From the NCBI GenBank assembly GCA_027623615.1, contig JAQBVH010000144.1, positions 1 to 7,453 on the forward strand: DNA of 7,453 nucleotides. The letters run 5' to 3'. Source of the DNA: Planctomycetota bacterium (GTDB taxonomy: Bacteria > Planctomycetota > UBA1135 > GCA-002686595). The notes under the pieces were generated by a model. That model saw only the letters and a list, made by a program, of their open reading frames with translations, was not told the origin of the DNA and searched no databases. The translations under genes and the position numbers were made by a program. Below, piece after piece: positions 1 through 5,264 of this stretch; position 1 is the stretch's first letter; each line of letters starts with the position of its first letter.

Positions 1-203
1 GGGACCCCCTCCGATGCAGTCGACGCGCATGGGGGGGAGGATAGCTCTCGAGGGTTCGCCGGGCCCCCCTTGCTGCTGCCTGCAGTGGGCATTTCCCCGT
101 CCAACGCGCGAGTTTCGCAACTGGGGGTCACTTGGGGTGGTTCGGGGGCGTAGCCTGTCCGCCAGGTCCTGGCTCCCAGGGCCACAACCCAACGGAATTC
201 CCA
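1..203. other. Upstream leader region, no supported gene
   Basis: I see no convincing coding sequence here. Open frames exist on both strands, but their translations are Gly/Pro/Ser/Arg-rich and resemble no family. A short open run in frame 3 ends at a TAG at 42-44 and could be the tail of a gene entering from the left, but this cannot be supported. A GC hairpin, 165-172 pairing with 176-183 (one G-U pair, 3-nt loop), sits 11 nt before the GGAA at 194-197 that precedes the first gene. No clear -35/-10 pair is visible, so the promoter of the first gene is not located. Confidence 0.5.
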
Positions 204-521
204 ATGAAACTTCTTGCCAGCATGCTCCTCGCGCTCGGCGCCACCTCCATGGTGGGCTGCAACAGCGCCGAGGAGAACAACGCCAAATTCGTCGAGGGTG
301 AGAACACCGTCACTCTCAACGTCACCGGAATGACGTGACCCACCTCGTGCACCAAGTCAGTGCGGTCTGCACTGGCGAGTGTTGAGGGCGTCGACGAAGA
401 CGACATCTCCATCGATTTCGCGACCAAGACGGTCAAGGTCAACTGCGAGGGTGGCTGCACCCCCGAGGCCCTGACGAGCGCGGTCGTCGAAAAGGGCTTC
501 GGCGCCAAAGTCGCCGAGTAG
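204..521 (+). CDS. HMA-domain metal-binding lipoprotein, predicted selenoprotein (in-frame TGA = Sec45)
   Basis: Seen: ATG 204 with GGAA 6 nt upstream; a lipoprotein signal (K2, hydrophobic 3-15, lipobox MVGC, acylated Cys19); an acidic linker; then an HMA-type domain from about residue 33. Frame and similarity run straight through TGA 336-338 to TAG 519-521, 105 residues. The TGA is codon 45, in NVTGMT-U-PTSC-TKSVRSALASVEGV. The usual HMA site is GMTCxxC followed by V..AL; here the first Cys is the TGA and the second is Cys49, a UxxxC spacing. The beta-alpha-beta continuation is normal (EGVDEDDISIDF, KTVKVN, ending EKGFGAKV). A second pair, CEGGC (Cys81, Cys85), lies at the end of the third strand. 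Known: HMA proteins such as MerP and CopZ bind soft metal ions through two thiols. Inference: an envelope-anchored Sec/Cys metal trap or redox protein (Hg, Cu or similar), with TGA decoded by SelB using the hairpin at 356-376. Monocistronic, closed by the terminator at 584-620. Alternatives: a TGC-to-TGA sequencing error or a fresh nonsense mutation. The Sec machinery is not in this window. Confidence 0.85.
356..376 (+). promoter_or_regulatory. Bacterial SECIS-like hairpin for Sec insertion at TGA 336-338
   Basis: Bases 356-363 pair with 369-376 (8 bp, one T-G wobble) around the five-base loop GGTCT at 364-368. The loop starts 25 nt after the TGA, inside the 16-37 nt window usual for bacterial SECIS elements, and has the required G residues at its 5' side. 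The loop plus closing pairs (GCGGTCTGC) closely resemble the apical part of the E. coli fdhF SECIS (GCAGGUCUGC). No bulged U like that of fdhF is evident. The element is translated as part of the HMA domain (residues 51-58). Confidence 0.8.
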
Positions 522-583
522 CCCGCTCCGCTGGGGTCTCCGAGCGGCCATCGCCCCGGCCAATTTCAACCCCGCGAGCGCCC

Positions 584-620
584 ACGTCCCCGCCTTCCCG
601 AAGGCGGGGGCGTTCTTTTT
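584..620 (+). terminator. Intrinsic terminator of the HMA selenoprotein gene
   Basis: A 13-bp stem (584-596 with 601-613, one T-G pair) closes a CCCG tetraloop and is followed by TTCTTTTT at 613-620. It lies 63 nt after the TAG of the HMA gene and separates it from the next unit. Confidence 0.93.
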
Positions 621-643
621 CGCCTCCTGGTCAGGGTTGGTCC

Positions 644-672
644 TTGACAGGGGATGGAGAATCGACGTGAAT
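644..672 (+). promoter_or_regulatory. Weak candidate promoter upstream of the small lipoprotein
   Basis: A perfect TTGACA at 644-649 is followed, at 17-18 nt, only by GTGAAT or TGAATC, a poor -10. If used it would give a leader of about 100 nt containing the hairpin at 682-700. A competing candidate lies at 720-749. Confidence 0.3.
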
Positions 673-681
673 CTCTGCCGT

Positions 682-700
682 CCGGGGGCGTATCCCCCGG
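682..700 (+). other. GC hairpin in the leader of the small lipoprotein
   Basis: CCGGGGG (682-688) pairs perfectly with CCCCCGG (694-700) around a CGTAT loop. No T-tract follows, so it is not a standard terminator. It could be a 5'-leader structure if the promoter at 644 is used. Function unknown. Confidence 0.45.
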
Positions 701-719
701 GATCATCGGGGTGCGGTCC

Positions 720-749
720 TTGCTCGCCGTTACCCCTGTTACCTGTAAC
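720..749 (+). promoter_or_regulatory. Candidate promoter overlapping GTTACC repeats
   Basis: TTGCTC at 720-725 and TGTAAC at 744-749 are 18 nt apart, a moderate sigma-70-type match 27 nt before the ATG at 777. The stretch also has GTTACC twice (729-734, 738-743), the second forming the inverted repeat GTTAC-CT-GTAAC (738-749), a possible operator over the -10. No regulator is encoded nearby to pair with it. Confidence 0.35.
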
Positions 750-776
750 TCCGTTCCCCTGACCCACCCCGAATCG

Positions 777-896
777 ATGAAAAAGCTCATCATCGCCGCT
801 GCTGTCCTCGGTACTCTCGGCATCGCCGCCTGTGGTGGCGACGAGAAAAAAGACGACGCCAAGAAGACCGGCGACAAGACGGAAAAGGCTGAGTAG
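777..896 (+). CDS. Tiny (39 aa) highly charged lipoprotein
   Basis: Seen: 39 residues with a textbook lipoprotein signal, MKK followed by a hydrophobic core (residues 4-15), lipobox GIAAC and acylated Cys19. The mature part is only 21 residues, CGGDEKKDDA and on to TEKAE, made almost entirely of Lys, Asp, Glu, Ala, Gly and Thr with no predicted fold. The frame is open upstream to 654, but the signal peptide fixes the start at ATG 777. No clear Shine-Dalgarno. Size and layout recall entericidins and other small bacterial lipoproteins, but there is no recognisable sequence similarity beyond the signal, so I give no function. It is a single gene with its own strong terminator at 962-1001, which supports real expression. 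Confidence 0.8.
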   Translation: MKKLIIAAAVLGTLGIAACGGDEKKDDAKKTGDKTEKAE

Positions 897-961
897 TAGC
901 CTCATCCACGATCGGCACCCTCTCTTCGGCCTGCGCTGGAGGTGGGTCCGATCACGTTCAG

Positions 962-1001
962 GAACGGGCTGATCCTTTCGGATTGGCCCGTTCTGCTTTT
1001 T
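962..1001 (+). terminator. Intrinsic terminator after the 39-aa lipoprotein
   Basis: A 14-bp stem (962-975 with 980-993, including two G-T pairs; the outer 8 bp GAACGGGC/GCCCGTTC are perfect) has a TTTC loop and is followed by TGCTTTTT. It lies 65 nt after the TAG and 40 nt beyond the convergent polymerase stop. On the opposite strand the hairpin lacks a T-tract, so it mainly stops the + strand transcript. Confidence 0.9.
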
Positions 1002-1033
1002 CGGGCTCTTCTGGTGCCCGCTAGCTGGGTGCC

Positions 1034-2392
1034 CTACTGGTTGAGGGACGGTGTGCGCAGCACGAACCCGTCCTCGCCCAGCTCGAAGCTCTCGGTGAGG
1101 GGCAGGCTTGCGCCGCGCAGCACCCTCCCGAACCCGTGGCGCCGGCGCAGGGCATCGACGAGCTGATCCAGGCGCGCCGCACGATCGGCGCGGCTCCCGC
1201 CCTCTTCGGGCGCGCGGTCCCGGTCGGGATCGCTGAAGAGCTGGCCCTGCCGCCCGGTGGACGCGCGCAAGTCGAGCAGGGCGACGCCTACCCGCTTGAC
1301 GAGGGCGCGACGGCGCGGGAGGGAGCGAAAGAGCTCGCGTGCGTGCTCCCACAGGACGTCGGTCACGTCGGTGGGTTGGGGCGGCTTCCTGCGTACCGAG
1401 CTCCAGCGGTCCGGGTCCGGGTCGCGACGCCGCAGGTGGGGTGGGCGCGTGTCGACGTAGCCGAGGCTGATCTCGACCGAGCCCACGAGACAGTCGTGGT
1501 CACGCAGCTTGCTGGCCGCGCGGTCGACCAGGTAGGCGAGCATGGCCTCGACCTGCTCGCGGCGTCCCTCCTCGGGTTCGAAGGTGCTGTCCCGCCGGAT
1601 CGAGCGGGGCGGGCGGCGCTCGAGTTGACCGTCCGCGCCGAGGGTGTGGGAGGCGACGACCGGCTCGGGGTCGATGCCGCGGGCGCGCTCGTAGAGGGTC
1701 AGGCCGGAGGGGCCGAAGCTGGCGAAGAGCACCTCACGGCCGACCAGGGCCAGGTCCCCGACCGTGCGGATTGCGAAGCGCTCGAGGGCGCGCCCGATGC
1801 GAGGCCCGACCCCGGGGAGGTGGCGTACCGGCAGACGGCTCAGGAAGGCCCTCTCGTGGCCCGGGAGCAGCTCGGCGGTTCCTCCCGGCTTGGCGAGCTT
1901 GCCGGCCAGACGGGCCATCGTGCGGCTTGTGGATAGGCCCAGGGTGACCGGCATGCGCGTGCGGGCCAGGATCGTGTGGCGCAGGCGCTCGGCGACCTGG
2001 CAGGCGGCCCCGAACAGGCGCGCGGTGCCGGTCAGGTCGACGAAGACGTCGTCGATGGAGGAGACCTCGACCAGGGGCGAGACCTCGAGGAGCAGGCGCA
2101 CGATCTCTTCCCGCTTGCCGGTGGCGGCGGCCGAGTCGCCGGGCAGGAAGACCGCCCGTGGGCAGAGGCGAACGGCCTCCCGGGACATCATCCCGGGCCG
2201 CACCCCCTTGGCACGCGCCTCGTAGGAGCAGGACATGACCAGGTTCCGGCTGTCCGGAGCCCCGCCGACGATCACCTCACGCCCCAGGAGCCGCGGATCC
2301 CGCGCCTGCTCGACCGACGCGAGAAACGCATCGACGTCGAGATGAAGGATCCGCCGGGTGCGCGGGGGGAGGTCGCTGCCACGGTGGGGCAC
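1034..2392 (-). CDS. dinB: DinB-like Y-family DNA polymerase (Pol IV type) with Leu steric gate
   Basis: Error-prone translesion polymerase of the cytoplasm. Starting at GTG 2392 gives 452 residues. Palm: RRILHLDVDAFLASVEQ (14-30) holds metal ligand Asp19; the second carboxylate motif reads SSIDDVFVDL (111-120), so the usual Asp-Glu pair is Asp114-Asp115. Fingers: CSYEARAKGVRPGM (55-68). Thumb helix-hairpin-helix: LPGVGPRIGRALERF (192-206). Little-finger domain about 247-375; possible beta-clamp peptide QGQLF (382-386); then a basic C-terminal helix RLDQLVDALRRRHGFG (407-422). The steric-gate residue, five after Asp19 (Phe13 in E. coli, Tyr12 in Dpo4), is Leu24. The same change is, from memory, reported in Mycobacterium smegmatis DinB2, which takes up ribonucleotides. 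The frame is open upstream to 2695 but that part is low-complexity and overlaps the inverted repeats, so GTG 2392 is preferred; a -10-like TAGGGT sits 8 nt before it. No SOS box is evident. Not ImuB, since the catalytic acidic residues are kept. Confidence 0.93.
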   Translation of the reverse strand: MPHRGSDLPPRTRRILHLDVDAFLASVEQARDPRLLGREVIVGGAPDSRNLVMSCSYEARAKGVRPGMMSREAVRLCPRAVFLPGDSAAATGKREEIVRLLLEVSPLVEVSSIDDVFVDLTGTARLFGAACQVAERLRHTILARTRMPVTLGLSTSRTMARLAGKLAKPGGTAELLPGHERAFLSRLPVRHLPGVGPRIGRALERFAIRTVGDLALVGREVLFASFGPSGLTLYERARGIDPEPVVASHTLGADGQLERRPPRSIRRDSTFEPEEGRREQVEAMLAYLVDRAASKLRDHDCLVGSVEISLGYVDTRPPHLRRRDPDPDRWSSVRRKPPQPTDVTDVLWEHARELFRSLPRRRALVKRVGVALLDLRASTGRQGQLFSDPDRDRAPEEGGSRADRAARLDQLVDALRRRHGFGRVLRGASLPLTESFELGEDGFVLRTPSLNQ

Positions 2393-2400
2393 GGAGGGTG

Positions 2401-2406
2401 ACCCTA
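2401..2406 (-). promoter_or_regulatory. Candidate -10 element for the Y-family polymerase
   Basis: On the minus strand TAGGGT (2406 to 2401) lies 8 nt before the GTG at 2392, which would place transcription start at or next to the start codon. No good -35 is seen 16-18 nt further upstream. It overlaps a small inverted repeat, AGGGT-G-ACCCT (2395-2405). An alternative reading is that the AGGG acts as a ribosome-binding site. Confidence 0.4.
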
Positions 2407-2499
2407 ACAGAAGGCGAACCGGGTCTCCGTGAGGATCTGGTGACACCTGGGTGGAAGCGGATCGGTCTCCCCGGTGGGCGGGTGGATGAGTGGGCCGCG

Positions 2500-2754
2500 A
2501 TCGCAGGGGCGACCTTGCCTGGCGCGGGGGAGTTTCGGGGGAGGTCGCTGCGATGTCGCCCGCGCACGACCCAAGCCGCAGCCTGATTTCGGGCGCCCGA
2601 ACCGATTCTTCCCCTTTGGTCCGCGTCCATGCGGGCAAAGGTCGCCCGAAATCAAGCTGCGGTGCGAGCAGCGGGAGGGGAGCCATCGCGCCCAAATGGC
2701 ACGCGCCGACCTCACGCCGACCTCCCCCGAAACTCCAGCGGTGCTCGGGAGGTC
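2500..2754. repeat. Nested inverted-repeat element in the yceH-polymerase gap
   Basis: The 385-bp gap 2393-2777 holds no convincing gene but has strong symmetry. Outer arms: 2529-2547 and 2718-2736 are a perfect 19-bp inverted repeat (GGAGTTTCGGGGGAGGTCG). Inner arms: 2576-2595 and 2643-2662 match at 19 of 20 (CCGCAGCCTGATTTCGGGCG). Core: 2613-2624 pairs with 2631-2641 (11 bp, one bulge, 6-nt loop). Each outer arm can also fold locally: 2500-2515 with 2542-2554 (13 bp, GGG bulge) and 2719-2726 with 2747-2754 (8 bp perfect), both excluding the long-range pairing. It could be a dispersed intergenic repeat or MITE-like remnant, a structured RNA, or a folded read-through region between yceH and the polymerase gene. 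No transposase, target-site duplication or T-tract is seen. Confidence 0.8.
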
Positions 2755-2777
2755 ACCCGACCCCAAGTTGCCGGGAG

Positions 2778-3473
2778 CTACTCCAGCGTCTCGCCCAGCT
2801 GCTCCGCCAGTCGGACCAGGTGGCCGCGCAGGCGCTCCACCTCCGCCTCGAGCTGCGTGACGCGACTCTCGAGACCTCCACCGGTGGAGGCCGGCAGCGG
2901 GGCGCTCGTAGCGTGGGACACTGAGGCACCGGAGGCCGCGGAGGCCCGGGATGCCGCGGGAGAGGCCTCGCCCGCGGCGGGCGTCGGGTCGTTCGAGAGG
3001 CAGTGGCCGAAGCGTTCCGCCCGGGAACCGGGGGCTGGGGGGTGGCGGCGGGCGTAGCCGGTCTCCATCAGCTTGTCGAGGACCTGCTGGAGCTCCTCCA
3101 GGCTGTCGATCTTGCGCATGCGGCTCGCGCGTGGGCGCAGCTCGCCCTTGCTCTGGGGACCGCGGAGGAGGAGCTCGGCGAGCACCGCCACACTCTGGGC
3201 GTCGAGCTTGAAGTGCTCGAGGGCGTTGTGCCGGTACTTCTCGACCCGGCTGCCGGCCGGGGTCGTCGCGCCGACCAGGTGCTTGAACTTCAGGCCGGTC
3301 AGGGCGACCGTCACCTCGGCCTCGCTGAAGTCGGTCACCGGGTGGCGGTTCGACTTCTGGTTGCAGCCGTTCGTGGCCCCGTTGAGGGACAGGGGGTACT
3401 GATCCGGCGTCGTGTAGGCCTTCTCGATCAGCACGCCCAGCACGCGGGCCTCATGCGCATTCAGCTCGTCCAT
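2778..3473 (-). CDS. yceH: YceH family protein (DUF480)
   Basis: 231 residues. Residues 1-160 align by eye with E. coli YceH along their length: LNAHEARVLGVLIEKAYTTP, QYPLSLNGATNGCNQKSNR, then VLAELLLRGPQSKGELRPRA. The family (DUF480) is two winged-helix units; its cellular job is poorly defined. Residues 161-200 are an Ala/Ser/Pro/Gly-rich linker and 200-231 a heptad-like helix (LESRVTQLEAEVERLRGHLV), probably a coiled coil for oligomerisation; E. coli YceH lacks this long linker. Start ATG 3473 matches the family N terminus. It lies 36 nt after the M61 stop, in the same direction, with a good promoter (TTGACG-17-CAGAGT) in that gap, so it need not depend on M61 transcription. Upstream of the ATG there is only a weak GAG-type ribosome site. 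Confidence 0.94.
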   Translation of the reverse strand: MDELNAHEARVLGVLIEKAYTTPDQYPLSLNGATNGCNQKSNRHPVTDFSEAEVTVALTGLKFKHLVGATTPAGSRVEKYRHNALEHFKLDAQSVAVLAELLLRGPQSKGELRPRASRMRKIDSLEELQQVLDKLMETGYARRHPPAPGSRAERFGHCLSNDPTPAAGEASPAASRASAASGASVSHATSAPLPASTGGGLESRVTQLEAEVERLRGHLVRLAEQLGETLE

Positions 3474-3479
3474 GCTCGC

Positions 3480-3508
3480 ACTCTGCCGCGACCGCGGGTG
3501 GCCGTCAA
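3480..3508 (-). promoter_or_regulatory. Promoter of yceH, probably leaderless
   Basis: On the minus strand TTGACG (3508 to 3503), exactly 17 nt spacing, then CAGAGT (3485 to 3480), only 6 nt before the yceH ATG at 3473. Five of six -35 and three of six -10 bases fit the sigma-70 consensus. The predicted start of transcription falls at or within a base or two of the start codon. The -35 box lies directly beside the M61 stop codon. Confidence 0.6.
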
Positions 3509-3509
3509 A

Positions 3510-5240
3510 TCAGCGCCAGGCGCTGACGTCGACGTCGACCGAGCGGCGCATCGGCCAAGGCCCGCCGAGGTCCACCCTCTCGCCGTCCCGCTCGACGAGG
3601 AGCGCGAGGTCTGCGAGCCCGAGTTCTGCGAGCTCGCGGTCTGCCCCGTGGGCCCCTAGGGCCTGTCGCACCTCCCGCTCCGTCGTGATCTCGTTGCCGT
3701 CGATCTGCAGCACGCGGTCCCCGTTCCGGAGGCCCAAGCGCGCGCCAGTCCCCAGGGGATCGACCCAGAGGACCCGCGTGCCCGACAGGGAGGTCTCGAG
3801 GTCCCCCGCAGGGCACGGCTCGTCGCGCACGTGGACCTCGAGCCCGAGGGCCGTGTAGAGCGCTTCGAGGGAGACCTCTCCCGGCACGAAGGTGATCTCG
3901 ACCAACTGCCGCGCCAGGTCGTCACAGATCGTCTTGGCCAGCGCCTCCTCCAGGTGCTGCGGCCCCGGCATGGGGCCGTCGTGATGCCAGCGTGGGTCGT
4001 TGTGGACGCGCCGCAGAACGTCGATCAGCCGGGCATCCGGATCCGCGCGGCGCACGGCTACCTCGCACAGGGCCGCATGGGCCACGCCGCCCTGGTACAC
4101 GAGCCGCTCGACGAGCGGCTGCTCGAAGAAGGCGTCGCCGCCGGCGCTCGTCAGGCTGTGCTCCCCGAGCTGTCCCTCGCTCCAGCGGGCCAGGCCTTCC
4201 TCGATCGCGCTCTCCAGGTCGGACCACTGACCGAGACCAAGCTCGGCAGGGACGCGCCAGGCGTAGTAGTCCGTCCAACCCTCGATCACGTAGCGCAGGT
4301 CGCTCGGCGCACCGTAGCGGTTCGCGTGCCAGGTGTGGAAGAACTCGTGCGCGACGAGGTGGGCCACCTGGAACACGGCGTGCTCACCCACCTGGCTCGG
4401 GTGCACGTAGCAGGTCATCGAGCCGTACTTGGGGGAGCCGCCGAGCCCAGGGGGCGAGTCCGGGCGACCGAAGAGCAGCAGGTACTCCTCGAATGGTCGC
4501 ACTCCGAACAGCCCGAGCTCCGCTTCGAGGATTGGGGGCAGGAGCACGCCAACGCTCTCCCGCAGCCGATCCTGTCCCGGCGCGAAGGCGAGGGTGACCC
4601 GCGCGTCCTCCACCTCGAGCGCGATCGTGTCCCAGGCGCCGATCGCGATCATGTTCTGTTCGAGCGAGCGCCGCTCGCCCGGCAGGAAGCGACCGCGCGC
4701 GTCACGAGGCCAGGGTGCGTGGATCGCCCAGCCCTCGGGGACCTCGAGGCTGACGGTGGGCTCGACCCAGAGCTGCCGGTTTGGGATCAGGAAGAGCGGA
4801 CCGCAGACGAGCATGCCGTGATCCTCCGCCAGGTACGGGTACTCATACTCGTCCTTGCCTACGACCTGGGGATGGGTGCGGTGCGTGAGGGGCACGCTCC
4901 AGCGCACGCTGAGCGCTCGCGCGGCGCCCTTGACGACCACCCAGCGCCGCGCTCCCTCGCGCTCGATTGGGGCCGCATTGCCATCCTCGTCCGTCGCGCG
5001 CAGCTCCTCGAGGAGTGGCTCGTCGAGCACGATGAACGCGAAGCGGCCGGGCAACTGCAACGCGACCTGGGGGTGCTCCGGGTCGAGACCCGAGAGCTCG
5101 AGGGTCAGCTCGACGCGCTCGGCCCGCGGATCGCCGACCTGCAACGTGTAGTGCACGCTCCCCTGTGCCCGGGCTGAACCCGCGGCGAGGCACCCGATGA
5201 GGAGCGCGAGCACGCGCACGCAGAGAGCGAGCAGGGACAT
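3510..5240 (-). CDS. Secreted M61-family metallopeptidase with C-terminal PDZ domain
   Basis: 576 residues. Signal peptide 1-25 (hydrophobic core to GSARA, cut before Gln26), so exported to periplasm or envelope. Beta-rich N-terminal domain about 28-215. Catalytic domain: gluzincin zinc site HEFFH (298-302, His298, Glu299, His302) with third ligand Glu320 in VIEGWTDYYAW, followed by a helical region to about 445. PDZ domain about 485-560 (GTRVLWVDPLGTGARLGLRNGD, then VLQIDG). This matches family M61 (glycyl aminopeptidase type), usually near 600 residues with PDZ at the C terminus. Start ATG 5240 is chosen because the signal peptide begins there; the open frame upstream to 5765 is the antisense of trmL. 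TAGGGT lies 7 nt before the ATG. Divergent from trmL with 24 bp between starts; yceH follows on the same strand. The natural substrate is unknown. Confidence 0.92.
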   Translation of the reverse strand: MSLLALCVRVLALLIGCLAAGSARAQGSVHYTLQVGDPRAERVELTLELSGLDPEHPQVALQLPGRFAFIVLDEPLLEELRATDEDGNAAPIEREGARRWVVVKGAARALSVRWSVPLTHRTHPQVVGKDEYEYPYLAEDHGMLVCGPLFLIPNRQLWVEPTVSLEVPEGWAIHAPWPRDARGRFLPGERRSLEQNMIAIGAWDTIALEVEDARVTLAFAPGQDRLRESVGVLLPPILEAELGLFGVRPFEEYLLLFGRPDSPPGLGGSPKYGSMTCYVHPSQVGEHAVFQVAHLVAHEFFHTWHANRYGAPSDLRYVIEGWTDYYAWRVPAELGLGQWSDLESAIEEGLARWSEGQLGEHSLTSAGGDAFFEQPLVERLVYQGGVAHAALCEVAVRRADPDARLIDVLRRVHNDPRWHHDGPMPGPQHLEEALAKTICDDLARQLVEITFVPGEVSLEALYTALGLEVHVRDEPCPAGDLETSLSGTRVLWVDPLGTGARLGLRNGDRVLQIDGNEITTEREVRQALGAHGADRELAELGLADLALLVERDGERVDLGGPWPMRRSVDVDVSAWR

Positions 5241-5247
5241 GGCGCGC

Positions 5248-5257
5248 ACCCTACACT
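5248..5257. promoter_or_regulatory. Overlapping bidirectional -10 elements for M61 and trmL
   Basis: The ten bases ACCCTACACT read as TACACT on the + strand (5252-5257, 7 nt before the trmL GTG) and TAGGGT on the minus strand (5253-5248, 7 nt before the M61 ATG). Both share the TA step 5252-5253, giving the symmetric ANNNTANNNT arrangement known from bidirectional bacterial promoters. No good -35 is seen on either side, and the regions where they would lie are inside the two coding sequences. Confidence 0.55.
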
Positions 5258-5264
5258 GCCCCCT

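Noticed and set aside
1..152. Open frame from base 1 as the C terminus of an incoming gene
   Set aside because: The translation resembles no known protein and no strand or frame is favoured.
204..338. Reading the HMA gene as a 44-residue protein that ends at TGA 336, or as a pseudogene
   Set aside because: The frame continues as a complete HMA domain to TAG 519, the TGA replaces precisely the conserved Cys, and a SECIS-like hairpin follows at the correct distance. An error or fresh mutation is still possible but less likely.
357..1352. Long minus-strand open frame across the terminators and the small lipoprotein
   Set aside because: Its translation is low-complexity Arg/Ala/Gly-rich sequence; it is antisense to the HMA gene, the 39-aa lipoprotein and both terminators, and overlaps the polymerase 3' end.
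1136..1936. Long plus-strand open frame inside the polymerase gene
   Set aside because: Shadow of the polymerase on the opposite strand in GC-rich DNA; no family motif.
2365..2551. GGGGGAGGTCGCTGC present at 2365-2379 and 2537-2551 as a direct repeat
   Set aside because: One copy is in polymerase codons; a 15-bp GC-rich match over this distance is weak support for a repeat family without genome data.
2393..2695. Extending the polymerase N terminus up to the first ATG at 2695
   Set aside because: The added 101 residues are Arg/Pro-rich and encoded through the inverted repeats; DinB proteins begin shortly before the RRILHLDVDAF motif.
2529..2736. Treating the inverted-repeat element as a complete insertion sequence
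   Set aside because: No transposase, no target-site duplication next to the arms, and only about 200 bp long; at most a MITE-like remnant.
3831..5177. 448-codon plus-strand open frame inside the M61 gene
   Set aside because: Antisense to a gene with signal peptide, zinc site and PDZ domain; its translation has no recognisable domain.
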